Shown here piece after piece: positions 11,901 through 23,649 of a DNA stretch of 64,000 bases. This stretch comes from Caenorhabditis elegans (taxonomy: Eukaryota > Nematoda > Chromadorea > Rhabditida > Rhabditidae), in the NCBI RefSeq assembly GCF_000002985.6, contig NC_003283.11:4650001-4714000 (forward strand), written 5' to 3'. Position 1 is the first letter of the stretch, and each line of letters begins with the position of its first letter. Made by a program: the position numbers and the translations under genes. The notes beneath the pieces are model-generated. The model saw only the letters and a list, made by a program, of their open reading frames with translations. It searched no databases and was not told the DNA's origin.

Positions 11901-12500
11901 TACACATACCTACGTGCCTGCCCCCCTCTATCTTTTTGTGTCTACCTATACTTATATACCTACCTGTTATGGTACACCAGCCCACATGCCTACATTCTTT
12001 ATGTGTACCTACACGCCCACCTGTTATTGCCACACCTAACTCTTTCTCTTTTACTTGTCTACCTACTTTCATGCCTATGTGCCTACCTATGCCTACCAAT
12101 ACCTGCATGCTAACATATTTCTCTTTTTGCAACTTATAACACCCTTAATGCAAGAAAACAAGATTTCGGCCTCCAAATTATGAACAACTAATTTCCAAGA
12201 CAGCATTAAAAAGCTAAGGCGTTTTCTGTGAACTGTAATACTTACAACAACAAAGTTGGAAATAGGAATATCAAGAAGTTGACGACCAACACAATTATAT
12301 TATTTACAGCTCTTACTAAACATATCACATTGAAACTGGTCTTCTCAGCAAATCCGGAAACGTACAAATATACTATTAACGAGCTGAATAAAATGCCTGG
12401 TATCGCCACCTTAAATTTTTTGTGGTTTAGGGTCAAGGAAAACTACGAAAAAACTTACAATAAGTATGATAAGAGAGCAAATAAGATTCAACGTGTCCAT
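8954..12500 (-). CDS. srx-type 7TM chemoreceptor (323 aa), with element in intron 2
   Basis: Eight exons join without a break: 12500-12459, 12409-12246, 10042-9877, 9754-9688, 9638-9442, 9386-9268, 9216-9142 and 9095-8954 (stop TAA). Phases and lengths match the intact paralogue at 13616-15751 exon by exon. The protein has seven hydrophobic segments, TSFNVICLVRAVNN after TM1, AINRFIAMYAPLHYNKLC in the TM3/loop-2 region, an extracellular AGC..Y loop before TM6, and a short hydrophilic tail. These are traits of the nematode Srx serpentine receptors, which are expected in ciliated sensory neurons and couple to G proteins. Intron 2 is about 2.2 kb, against about 400 bases in the paralogue, because it contains a TIR-flanked element and other repeats. 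The insertion leaves about 30 bases between the element and the exon 3 acceptor, so splicing could survive. Confidence 0.85.
10071..11818. mobile_element. TIR-flanked element (about 1.75 kb) in an srx intron
   Basis: Both ends carry GGTCTATAGC in direct orientation (10071-10080 and 11809-11818). Inside them lie imperfect inverted repeats of about 150 bp: the left arm reads GTAAAAAGCATGCCG..GGCGCCAAGAGCCG..GCGCGCATGTGGCCTTGTT, and the reverse complement of the right arm reads GTAAAAAGAATACAGGCGCC..AGAGCCGCAGGG..GCGCGCATGTGACCTTGTT. Within it are the exonuclease-like frame (10234-10812, minus) and a nested inverted repeat at about 11090-11440 with ends CGTTTGAAAATTTAGCA and CCTCCAGTCGCCC. A third single copy of CCAGTCGCCCAGAAT..AGAATGACTAGGT sits at 10794-10835. 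No transposase motif was seen, so it is probably non-autonomous or a composite of several insertions. Confidence 0.7.
10234..10812 (-). pseudogene. DEDDy 3'-5' exonuclease-like frame inside the element
   Basis: An open minus-strand frame carries PLFVDTEYTF, which fits the exonuclease motif I (D-x-E), followed by QFALISLCDPS. Near its end is LDYACLDAVILY, which fits motif III (Y-x3-D) of the DEDDy family that includes WRN, MUT-7 and RNase D. Only about 55 residues separate the motifs, and motif II with its Asp is not seen, so the domain looks internally deleted. A donor (TACA/GTAAGT, exon end 10412) and an acceptor at 10362 suggest one intron. The tail after it is His/Leu-rich and runs to a stop at 10234. 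No ATG is in frame, and a TGA lies just upstream (near 10830), so the 5' end is missing. The family is recognised from motifs only. Confidence 0.5.
11816..11880. repeat. CGGCAAA repeat fragment
   Basis: GGGGTGTGCGGCAAATC followed by TTTGCCGAGTTCGGCAAATTCGGCAAATC. It is a short piece of the dispersed CGGCAAA family lying directly against the right end of the TIR element. Confidence 0.65.
11885..12125. repeat. CCTACC/TGCCTAC degenerate repeat
   Basis: About 240 bases of irregular CCTACATACC, ACGTGCCTGCC and CCTACC units. It lies in intron 2 of the srx gene, between the element and exon 2, and continues the GTAGGC/GCCTAC family found across the window. Confidence 0.65.
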
Positions 12501-13615
12501 AGAAGTTTGAGCGAAGAAGTGAGGAAAGCTCTCGCGTTTCAAAAAAAGAACAGTAATTATGGCGTTGACAGGCGCAGTATATGTAGTTTTGCTTTAAAAA
12601 ATCGACACTACGAATTATTGAAATGAACTTTGCAATGTTTTCGAGAAAATGTGATGTGAATCTGTTGTTTGAGCCATTTGGTACATCGAAATTAGTATGT
12701 CTATGATCACGGAACATAACCATATTGATAAAATAAACATGGAAATCTGTTCAGAACAGAAAATCCGACATTTGCACAATAAGTTTAGAATCTGGGTTGC
12801 TATAAAGTCGGCAAAAAATAATCAGGCATTTATTGAGGCATGACTATCTGAGGTCTGCCTACGTGCCTACCTCATTCCTGTTTCAGTTCTACTTCAAGCC
12901 CTGCTTGCTCCTGTTCCTGTCTACTTGTCTTCACTTTTCTCTTTCACTGCTTTCCACAGATTCAACTCAACCCTACCACAGGGCTGCAGGCCTACACACC
13001 TGCCCAAGTGCCTGCTTCTTGCCTGTCTGCTTTGGTGATTGCATAGCTTCGACGGAAACAATTTTTTGTAAAAAATTTTAATGGGTTTTTTGAGTAGATT
13101 TTCTTCGGTTTGCCGCCTTTGCAAATCCTGCTGCAAAGTTCCCAAAGTTTCGATGGGTGAAATTCTGAAAAACTGCACGGTCCTTAAAATTAAGAAAAAT
13201 CAGAGCCAATCGTTCAAGCGTGGGCGTTTTATGTTGGGATATGCTAGACCAAAGGTTTGAAACATCTTCTCGAGTGCACACGATTTTCTGTTCAAAAAAA
13301 CGTTTCTGATAATTGCAGTATTGTTTCAAGATAAAACTACATACATTTGTACACAAATAGCTTAGTAAACATTTTGGAAATCTTGAATCAGGTAAATAGA
13401 TTACCTAGATCAAAGATAAGACTACATACAATAACTTTAATTAATAGTAAATGATGAGTTACAGACAAAAATTGAAAGCCTTCATTAGAACCATCTATCT
13501 CATATAATTCCATCAATAATATTAGAGGAAATAAGGTACATTTATTCGGGTACTACTGAAGACTCTAAATATTTTAGGACACAAAAATTTTTGAATTATT
13601 GCGTTGCAAATATTC
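12501..13615. other. Intergenic stretch between srx genes
   Basis: No exon found on either strand. It includes short runs of CCTACC-like sequence near 12855-12925 and 12985-13020. Confidence 0.5.
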
Positions 13616-15751
13616 TCAACCAACTTCTGCCAATGAGTGTACAGGATTAACTGATCGAATTTCCGATGGCACCCGTTCTATTGAATTTAACTTTTTCTTC
13701 ACAAACATCGATTTTAAAGTCGATAGTTTATCCGAAAACATTAACATAATAAATCTGATTTTTAATTCAATTTAGGGAGATCTTTGACCTTGCTGACCTA
13801 CCCATCAAGCATATAAATCGACTCCCAAACAAGAATTATGCTTATGAAGAGCCAAATACGGGCTTTGCTCAGAGTGCTGAGAAAACTAACATATTTTGTG
13901 AATTTTTATAATATGAAACCTACCTGAACTTGTATGTGAATAATACATCAATCAGAAATAGAGAATCTTGAAGCACTGTTTGAAAAAACATCCGAATGTT
14001 TTTCCTAATTGACATTGAAGTTTCCTTGCTTCTCTGTCCATTCTATAAATTTTCAGAATTAATTTGCATGATCACAATAACTATTGAAATACCTTGCCCA
14101 AATAAAACCTTAAAATCTTGGAAAACGTAAAAAGATTCAAAATAAGTGCTATCCCAAGGAACCCAATTGCTCCGAAAAGCACGTCAAAACTACTGAATCC
14201 ATTGTCCGATGTTTTTTTACAGCTAGGGTCTTCATATGTAGTTGCAAATGTTTCAAGGCTTGTGTAAATTCTGCAGCCTCCGTCTGAAAGGTACTAATTG
14301 GGTTGGTTTCTTTTTAAAAAAAAATCATATAAATATTTTATTATTTTATGGATGTTTGGAGCAACCAAATTTTCTAGGATATTTTTAGAATTTTTTGTGA
14401 AGAAATTTCGACAATTTTTGATCGAGATGGGCTAGCTGGGCGAGCTGGGCGAACAGTGAGAGTTTGACAATTTGAGAAGCATGTGTAAATTAAATAGTAT
14501 AACTGAAGTACTTACCAAAAAGATTGTAGCTTTTTGTCATAGTTGCATATACTCGATTCAAGTAGATGAGGGAGATACATGCCTGAATTTAATATTAAAT
14601 ATTGAAATATTGATTTAAAGGTGGAGTACCAAAACTTGAGACTTTGCATTTTTAGTTTAAGGTACTCCACCTTTAATATTGCAGGTTAGCAAGGCTCTTC
14701 TGGATTTTTCATGACACTTTTATTGGGCTTAGGTTCAAAGATGACGTTTTCCTGATCTTTGGAATTAACTTTTGAAGAAATCTTACAATACAAGTACATA
14801 TCAGCTTTTTTTAGCTGTTAACATTTGGCCAAAATATCAACTTCAAATTGCAGCTTTTCGACTCGAATTCATAATGATATGCTCTTTGGCGTCAAAACTT
14901 CAAGACCAAAAAATCAAAAAATCAAACTTACCGCAGTGACTTTAATACTGCAAAGTTTGTCATAATAGAACGGGGCGAACATTGCAATAAATCGATTAAT
15001 TGCAACTAAAATCGTTAGAACATCATTTGCCACATAGATATTGACAGTTGAAAGTATGAGCAGTGTTTCTAGTGATATTGGAAGATAGTTGTAAGATCTG
15101 TACATGGGAAAACTGTTAGTTTTGTGTAACAGTTTTCAATTTGGCCCGCATTTTTGCGATTATTTTCAACAGGCAATTTTAATCGATTTTTCATTGTTCT
15201 GCTCCCGAATTTGTGGTTTATTTTTTTGTTTTATTTTTTCAAAGTAATTTTTTTATAAAACACCATGAAAAATTAATAAAAATTCAGCAGCAAGATTTTG
15301 AATCTTCAAAAAAAAATTACCAAAAAATTATAAGTTGTTGGTGTGGCTTTACTTTTTTTGTAATTTTTTTCTCGTTTTTTTTCTAAATTTTTCAAAATGA
15401 TTGTTTTAAAAACACATTGATTGAATTTTTAAAAAAACACATTTGAAAAAATAAACAAAGCAAATCACAGAAAAATCTCTCTCCCAGTAACTTACAATAA
15501 TAGCGATGGAAATGTGATTACCAAAAAGTTGAAAACCAACACAATTATATTATTCACTGCTCTTGTCAAGCATATTACATTGAAACTGGTCTTGTCTGAA
15601 GATCCCGAAACAAATAAATATACTACAAAAGAGCTGAACAAAATTCCAGGGACAGCCACCTTAACATTCAAAATTTAATTGATTTTGCGGGAAAATTACA
15701 ATAACTTACGATAAGTACAATAATCGATCCGATTAGATTCAATATATCCAT
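13616..15751 (-). CDS. srx-type 7TM chemoreceptor (320 aa)
   Basis: Eight exons join in frame: 15751-15710, 15659-15496, 15097-14932, 14582-14516, 14283-14093, 14042-13924, 13876-13802 and 13754-13616 (stop TGA 13618-13616). The start MDILNLIGSIIVLI is followed by TM1-2 with TSFNVICLTRAVNN. TM3 and the next loop read AINRFIAMFAPFYYDKLC, and a Cys-containing loop (DGGC) precedes TM6. TM7 is followed by RIWLFISIILVWES and a hydrophilic tail. It is the closest relative of the upstream gene at 8954-12500, with identical intron phases, so the two come from a tandem duplication. Its intron between exons 2 and 3 is about 400 bases and has no element. Expected role: chemosensory GPCR in the cilium membrane; ligand unknown. 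Confidence 0.9.
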
Positions 15752-16745
15752 GTTTTTAATGTTTTCAAAGGGAAGTGACGAAAGCTGCCGGGTTTTTAAA
15801 TAAAAAAGAACGTAATTATAGCTCAAAACACTGCCAAGTTAGGAGGAAAGGAAACGTTTTTTGTTGAAGTTTGTCAGGAAGTCATATGCGTCGAGGCAGG
15901 TGAATTATGTAGCCAGCGATATGTTTTTTTAAACAAAAAGACACGTATGTAACAGTTTTTAACTACACCTGAAAAACGGCGGCTTTACCAAAAAACGATT
16001 TTAACAGCTTTTAGCGCCAGTCAACAGTTTTAACTTATATCAAGTTTCAAAATTGAAAAAAATGGTTCTGTGAGTCTTTTTTCAGATTAGTTTGGCAGTA
16101 GGCGCAACGTAGGTCGGCTTGAAGGTCAGTAGGCATTATGTATTGTTATATCAGCTTACTTGGCGTGATGTCGGTTTTGAATAGTTAACGTTGAGAAGCA
16201 AATAAATGTAATACATTAAACCTTAAAACCATAAATAATTAAAAAGTAAAAAAAAACAAACTTTTCTGGCATCATGAAATGTCTCCAAATATCCAAAATT
16301 AAAAAATCACATTAACAGCAGCTGAAATTTTATTTCCAGACAATTTCAAAAACAGTCGTTGCGATGTAAATCGCCCACGGAAACCTGACAAAGATTTTTT
16401 TCAAAAACAGATAACGTCTTGCAAAAAAACTTTCCAAATACTTTAGCATTATGTTCACCAAAAAACCCTGAAAACCCCCCTAAATTTATTCTTTTCAATG
16501 GTTCAGCTCCTTTTCTTGTCCTTTTTTTTATAGAGTGTACTAATAAAATTGTATTAATCTGTTTATTAATCAAAAGATCATAGTTTCTTGTGACTATGTA
16601 TTACATATATTGTACTTTTTCTCCAAAAATAAAATTGAAATCGCTCTGGGATGTGTGACGGGATTATCTTCAACTAGAAATTACTTAACAACAGGTGCTT
16701 AATGAATATAGAAAGTGCATAGGGTTAATCACGAAAGCTGAAAAT
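15752..16745. other. Intergenic stretch
   Basis: AT-rich sequence between two minus-strand srx genes. I see no coding region, only poly-A/T tracts. Confidence 0.5.
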
Positions 16746-18736
16746 CAAGTGACTATGGTCGGTGTCTGAATCACCGGGCCCGCAGTTGACGTGTGTTTCT
16801 TTGATGCTTCGATAGATGTGACACGTTTCTTACGAGACAAGCCTTCGTTGAATAACAGCATTATTATCCTGGAAATAGAGAAAATAAAGTTAAAAAAAAG
16901 AATCATTAATTGTATATTATAAGGTGCTGTCTGAAACTGCTTTGCCTCGCCTAGCCTGGCCTAGTTTCGCATTGCCCCGCATAGCCTTGCCTAGCCACGC
17001 CTAGCTTCGCCTACCTTCACCTCGCCTAGCCTCGCCTACTTTTGCATAGCCTCGCCTAGCTTCGCCTACTTTTGCATAGCCTCGCCGAGCCTTGCCTAGC
17101 CTCGCGTAGCCTTGCCTGCCCTCGACTACTTTCGCCTAGCCTCGCCTATCTCCGCCTAGTTTCCCCTAACCTTGCCTAGAATTGCCTCGCCATGGCTACT
17201 TCCACCTAGCCTCTCCAAACTTTGCCTAGCTTATCCTAGCCTTGCCGTGTCTTGCCTAGCCTCGCCTAGCATCAGCCTATCCTCGCCTCGCCTCACCCAG
17301 CCTCATCTAGCCTCGCCTCGCCTAGCTTCTCCTAGCCTCGCCTCGCCTAGCCTAGCCTCGCCTAGCCTCTCCTAGTTTCGCCTAGTCTTGCCTACTTTTG
17401 CCTAGCCTCGCCAGCCTCGTCTTGCCTAGCCTAGCCTCGCTTCAGCTTACCCATCGATGACATGTATGCTTTGCCATAGGAAAGTTTGACTGAAGAATGA
17501 GTAGAAACGATGGTCGATGAGCATACTGAAACTTTTAAAACTAATTTCCCAAAACTAACCTAGATCACCTACTTCATTTTCATGGTAAAGGCAACACTGA
17601 TAAAGAATAAGGAATCTTGAAAAATAATTTGAAAGAACAATGCCATATTCTTTTTGATGTCTTTGAAATTTGCAGCATTCTGGTTTGTTTTTCTCTTTAA
17701 ATAGTAAAGTCTTGCAAATGTGAATATGTTTACAAAAAATGGGAAGATAAGGAGACCGAGAGACCAGTAGAAAATACCATCTGGAGTCACGAAGACGCCA
17801 CCGTAAGCCAGGTGTTTCACAGAGAAAAGCATAAACTTTGAGTCTTCTGAAAAATGAATAATTATGTATAATATTTCTTACATAAATTTTTGAAAATTGG
17901 CAACATTTTGAAAACGGAGATTCCAAAATATTTTTATAAACGTTCGAAAGTTCACCAATTACCACTTTTTAGCTATAAGTTTAAAACAAATGTTTTTTTT
18001 CATTTTAGCACTGATTTTAAATAGTTTAACTTACTGTATCGGTCTATATTTTCAAAGGTAACATTTCTAACACGATCCAGGTAGTATATGAAATGAAATG
18101 CCAGTGTAAGCTTGATACCAAACAGAAAATTATATTTGAGTGGAAAATATATGGCTACGAGGCGATTGATCGAGAGATAGATACTTTGAAATTCATTGTA
18201 CACTTTTAGATTCATGGCTGTAGTCAAGAGAACTGTTTCTACCATTGGATGATATATGGATTCGCCACTGAAATATGGGAAAATATGAAAAAAAAATGGC
18301 TCAACTCAAACGAGAAAATTGAATATTTCAGAGTTTTTTGTGGCAAAATTTAAATTAAATTTGGGCTCTGAAACCAAATCTTGGCAATGTTTTGACAACG
18401 TTTAAACAAGGTAAATATTTTTTGACAAAATCTCCACATTTTACTTTCTCAACTTACATGATAATTGCTGGAATGTATACAATAGTTAAAATGAATATAA
18501 TTGCAACATTGTTGATGGAACGGAAGACACATACCAAATTGAACGAAGTTTTTTGCTTCTTGTCAGTGAAAAAGCTGGTGATGATCAAAAAGTTGAAAAA
18601 GAATCCAATACAAGTGTTCTGAAAAATAGTCCACTTCTACAGTTTCCTTAAATGTACCTACCGTAATCATTAAAACTGCTGCGGCTGCATTTGGCCAGTC
18701 AGATATTGTATATGGCGTGGTATTTGTAGAATTCAT
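16746..18736 (-). CDS. srx-type 7TM chemoreceptor (313 aa), divergent member
   Basis: Six exons join in frame: 18736-18662, 18618-18458, 18267-18035, 17846-17573, 17525-17451 and 16869-16746 (stop TGA). Compared with the other srx genes here, the exons equivalent to 3+4 and to 5+6 are fused. The N-terminus is longer, with glycosylation sequons in MNSTNTTPY. Diagnostic segments are TSFNLVCVFRSINN after TM1, LSINRLVAIYFPLKYNFLFG in the TM3/loop region, LFFQIIFQDSLFFI near TM7 and a hydrophilic Ser/Thr/Lys-rich tail. The last intron (16870-17450) is almost filled by a minisatellite, but its donor GATGG/GTAAGC and acceptor TTCCAG are intact. Role as for the family: G-protein-coupled chemosensation. 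Confidence 0.85.
16944..17440. repeat. CCTCGCCTAG minisatellite in an srx intron
   Basis: About 500 bases of degenerate 5-mer/10-mer units (CGCCTAGCCT, CCTTGCCTAG, CTTCGCCTAC). It lies wholly inside the last intron of the fourth srx gene. The plus strand is C-rich and nearly free of G runs. The unit differs from the GCCTAA telomere-like repeats elsewhere in the window. Confidence 0.9.
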
Positions 18737-21029
18737 GGTAGTATCTCAAATTTCAGACAATAATGTTAGATCAGTCTAAAATGTAAAAAGTTGGAATGAC
18801 ATTTTGCTGATCAGAATGCTCAAACAATAGGCAGATGTTTCTTGACTTTTGTTTTTGTTTTTTCAACAAACAACATTTTTCATTTGTAATGAGTAATGAA
18901 AAAATTGAACATTTCAGATCAAAATTTGAAAAAAATCGGATAATTGGAAGAGATTTCTAACGGCAAATTTCATCTTCAAACTGAAAAACTTGGTGGAAAT
19001 TCAAATTTACTGAGAAAATAATTTGAGGGATAATCAAATTTTCTGAGGAAATTTTTAGAGGGAAATTGAAATTAACAGAGAAAGTTCTGGCTGGAAAGTC
19101 AACTTTACGGAAAAACCTGGTGTCAGAGTGTCCCATTTCGGTTTGATCTACGTAGATCTACAAAAATGCGGGAGTTAAGGCGCAGAAATCTCAACTGATT
19201 TCGCATGGTTAAGAACGTGCTGACGTCACATTTTTAAGGCATAAAATGTCCGCATTTTTTTAAAGATTAAACCGTGATAGGACAGCCTGGTATCACGTGA
19301 GAAACTTTTTGGCGGGAAACTCAAATTTTCTCAAAAAATTTCGGAGGAAGTTCAAATTATTTACAGTTCAGTTTGGAGTACGCCAGTCGAAACTTTCCCC
19401 CAACTTTCCTAAATTAACACTTATTGCTCGGAAAAATAGAGTATATTTCAGCAAATCACTGACTAGTGAGACCAAAAAGAAGTGAAATTGATTCTGTCAC
19501 AAAAATGAGCGCCCAGACAAGACTGCTCAAATCATCAGTTACAACTGAATCATGCGCTTGTTCTTGTCTAATTACTGAGATTTATTGTGAAAAGCAAACT
19601 AAATATCAATCTAAAGGAAGTGATGTATGGAAATTTTGTTTGTCATTGGATACAGAATGTCTAGAGTATAAAAACGTCAGAATGTACAACAACTTTTAGT
19701 TAAAGTGAAATGGCCAAGATCGAAATTAATCAGATGCTAGTTAACTTGAAATCAACTATGGAAGTTTCGGTTTTCTCCTAATTCTCAACGAACAAAAACA
19801 CCAGACAGAACATTTGACAAAAGTAGCAAAACAACATTTTTTGAGTAGAGATCAAAATTCATTGCATTTATGTTTTACAATGAACGAACCCAGCTTCAAT
19901 TATATTAAACCAAGAAAAGGACCCCCATGACTTTAAAACGAGCTATTTTTGATTCAAAAGCTTATCTGTGTCCTATGGTTGTCACAAAAATTAAAGCTGC
20001 AAAACTGACCTCTCGGAACATTTCAATTTGAGAATTTTATCGCCAACTTCGGGTTTGAAGAACTGAATTGCGGTTGAGCCGAAAATCCCAAATATGACAT
20101 CAGCTTCTATATAGTATTATAATTAAGGAATTAAAAAGTGTTCAGGCAGACGCCTTTGCAAGATTGCGAGTATAAACTTTGTTCAGTTCAATGTTCAATT
20201 TCAGACATGCAATCTATAATTTCAAATGGTTTGTGAAAGCATGATATAGTGCTACGCTGAAAATTGAAGAAAACTATATTTTTTGATATTTCAAGTGAAA
20301 CAAAAAGTTGTACTTCAATTGTACGGACAGCTTAGACCATAATGATAGAATCTGGGGCGTTTTTTAAATAGTAATGTGGGAAATTGGTGGAGTCAAAAAT
20401 TCAAGTCTAAGAAATCACTGATCAGATAATGCACCTCATTAATTTGTTTTTGGCGGATAGATTTTTAAGAAATGTTTTTATAAAATTTTTGGATCTTTTT
20501 TCAATACTTCAAAAATTGAAAAAAGGCCTAATTATTTTTGATTATCTGAAAAAATATATGACCCAAATTTTCTGGCTTTGTTTTTTATCTATTCTTCAAT
20601 TTTGAAGTTGAAACCTGGCTTGCCAAATTTTCAGTCAGTTTCCCGCAATTTTTAGTTTCAGTGAATTCCTTATGGTTTAATAAGTTTTTTTTACGAAAAA
20701 CTGCTTGAAAATGTGATAAAAAATATTTCAAATTATGAAAAAGAAAAACCAGAAATAGGTGGGAGTTCAAAATAACTCAGCCCTTATTAAATTTGCTAAT
20801 CGTAAAAAAAATTTATTTTATTTTACGACTCTTTTCTGGCACTTTGGGCAATAAAAACCACAGCCACTAATCTCCTTTTTAACAAGCTTCCAACCAAAAA
20901 TCCCATGATAATTTTATTATTTTAAAGTTTTCAGATATAAACTTTATATCCTGAAACTTAAATTTCCGCTTCCATTATGTTTTTTCAAAGCTTTTCATGA
21001 TGCACAAACTTTAGAAAATAATAGTTCAT
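18737..21029. other. Gene-free stretch
   Basis: No supported exon on either strand. It contains one GATCTACGTAGATC-type element at 19119-19300. Confidence 0.5.
19119..19300. repeat. GATCTAC/GCGGGA inverted-repeat element, copy 1
   Basis: Starts GGTGTCAGAGTGTCCCATTT, then TTTGATCTACGTAGATCTAC and AATGCGGGAG. The middle carries AAGAACGTGCTGACGTCACA. The far end repeats the start in inverse (CCGCATTTTTT..ACCGTGATAGGACAGCCTGG). The family recurs at 35.15, 44.10, 44.28, 45.34, 48.36 and 54.53 kb. It is non-coding and looks like a MITE. Confidence 0.8.
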
Positions 21030-22553
21030 TCAATCATCCGTGTAATATTCTGTAACCATAGGGGTTTCAGTTCCCTCAGTGGCATTTCCATTTCCACAGA
21101 TTTTTTCAACAAATTTTCTCCGGCATTCTTGATCGTCCCCTAATTTACTATCACGTAGGCACAATAACTTTTCCATTAAAGTCTTCATTGAGGGTCTCCT
21201 AATGTCGTACAGACATTTCCACGAATAATTTCTGCCATAGATTTCCATCGCCAAAATTTCTTCTTTCAAATTTCCGATTTCAATGCCACCAGAATTGTGA
21301 CATGAGTGAGACTCGCATTCCTGAAAAATTGGAACGAAAAATTTTTTAAACATTATATTCGGAAACTTACAATGAGTTCCCGGCCTAGTTGTATCATGAA
21401 CAAGCCAGTATCCTCAACTTTCTTATCACCCCATATCAATCTCTCATATTCTTTATTATATTCATCATCAATCAAATCGCAATGAAGTTTGTGATAATGA
21501 GAATGAACATCCTGGCAATCGTTGGATTTAATCGTTAGGTAATCAACTATTTGCAGATAATTTTCAGTTATAAATTGAACAGCCTCTGGATCACACTCTT
21601 GGCTTTCATTTAAAACTTTCAAGACGCACTGCTTTCCAAATGTAAAGGCTTCACGTCGGGTAGTTAGATTGAACTGAACATTTCAAATTAAAGAGATGGG
21701 TATGAGAAATTCTATGAATTGGCAATCAAGGGATCGATTATTTTCATTTTTCGATATTTGGTTTAAAATTGTTTTTTTTCGAAAAGTTTGGAACGAATTT
21801 TGTAAAATTGAAATTTTTATTGTAGTTATCGGTCACAGTCCCCGACTAGAACGTGGCTTAAATTAAAGGCCAGTGGGATCACCATCAGGCAGTGTAGCTG
21901 AATCCCAGATCCGAAGTTCATAGTTCTTGAAAAACGGATTGCCCTTTAATACTTTTGAGTGTAATTTTTTGAAAAAAAAATTAATTGAAAAAAACATAGT
22001 TTTCAGTTTAAAACAACGAAATTTTACCTTCTTATAGTTTTTTCAATCATTTTTTAGGAAAAAAATATTTTTCGCCAAAAAAAAAGATGCAATAATGTAT
22101 GAATTGAAAAAAAAAAACAGAAACATACCGTCAGGAAATCATTTTCCAGGAGACATTCATTATAATTCGCATTGTAAATTTTTTTGAAAAACCACTCAAT
22201 ACAATTTGGAACACCGCCAATAACAAATTGGTCTTTGTCACAGTCAAGTCGACTTTTCTCAAATTTTTCAACAGATTCTTGGCATTTTATGGAAGTATAG
22301 CAATTCTAAAAATCTTCAAAATTTGAAAAGGCTCTCCGCTGTGATTAAAACTTGCCGATGCTTGTAAGCATAATTTTCTCGTCTTTGTTAACTTTTCTGT
22401 AGTAGATATTTCAAATTTTCTAATCCAGGAGAGTTTAGTCTCATAAGTAGAACAGTTTGTAACAAGGTTATTGATTTCCTCGGTTGTGCAAGATCGCAAT
22501 CCGGAGCAAAACGGAAAAATCAATAAAAATGTGAAAACATATAAAATAGACAT
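21030..22553 (-). CDS. Secreted DUF19-like (T20D4.11-type) protein, 322 aa
   Basis: Four exons: 22553-22356, 22305-22129, 21673-21371 and 21320-21030 (stop TGA). The signal peptide MSILYVFTFLLIFPFCSG precedes RSCTTEEINNLVTNC. Many regularly spaced Cys residues (C..KLC.., CYTSIKC, DC, PNC, NEC, QC, EC, DC, HC, then ECESHSC, KC, LC, EC, IC) suggest two Cys-rich domains. This pattern resembles the nematode-specific DUF19 family of secreted proteins, whose biochemical role is not known. Intron 1 works only with a GC-AG boundary (TCG/GCAAGT..TTTTTAG); with the overlapping GTTTTA donor the downstream frame stops at once. A related gene lies next to it at 23650-24541. Confidence 0.8.
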
Positions 22554-23649
22554 TGTTAATCAAAAAATATTGAACGCAGGTGCGGGAAATGAAAGTGCAA
22601 CGATTATACTGTCGATGTCTCTGCCCGTTAATCTCGTTTTTGGTAAAAAAAAATAATCTCAAACTCTTTCCTTCTTGTTAATACCTCATATAAAAATTGG
22701 AAATTAAATTATATTTTTTCTTCTATTTTTTGTTCATCGACTCAAGCAAAATTTGATGAAATTTCGATAATTTTCTAACCGGAAATTTTCCGAAAAAAAA
22801 TTAAAAAATTGAAAATCGGATGGTAGTGCAGATGTAAATTCAAATTTTTAGGCTATACATTGAACGTGTTCGACCAAAACTGAAAGAACAATTTTAGAAC
22901 TATGATTCTTCATTGATCTTCATGGCAAAACAATGTATTGAAGTTTGATCTTTTCTGCATGAAACTATTGAATCATCGACCATATTTTAAACTACAACTA
23001 TGTGGAAGTGTCTTTTTCTACAGTACTCCTACCGTACTTCCACAGTACCTTAAAGTTGCATTTTTTCCTTGTTTCATCACGCCCCGATCAGATGGAATGA
23101 CTTTTTTATACTCCAGAAATTAAATTACTGCAATAAAGGAAAACAAAGATTTAAAAAAGTTGGCCATAATAGAATATGATTTTTTGGATTTTTGAAAATT
23201 TTCAGTGTTTTGCCAAAAATTCTGAATTTAAATAATTCAAATAATTAATAAATAATTTGGAATTTGACTTCCAAAATTATGATAGGTGGAAACTTAGAAA
23301 TTACTACTTTCGGTGAATTTAAATTTAAAACAAATTAAAACGGGAGTGTAGCTAAAAACAAAATCAGAATAGCTGAACCCAAATGTATCAAGTTCAAATC
23401 TGGGCTTGAGCCTGATTATAAAAACTGAATCTAAAAACATTACGGGATAAGGGGCTGAGCCTGAATCTACTGGCGAACTAAAATTTTAAAATTTAAAATT
23501 TAACTAAAATTTTAAAAACATTTTAAAATTTAAAATGTTTTTTTTTTAATGGTAAAAATACCGGAAAACCAAACGCCGGGCCTTCGAAATCCTAGATACC
23601 TTAAGAGGGACAAAACGTGAAAAAATGATTTCAAATGTATTCAACACAA
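22554..23649. other. Intergenic stretch
   Basis: I see no coding region. The stretch is AT-rich with TTTAAAATT tracts near 23490-23545. Confidence 0.5.

Noticed and set aside
12433-12723. 96-codon minus-strand frame beside srx exon 1
   Set aside because: It runs through the srx intron 1 in another frame; the true exon is only 42 bases there.
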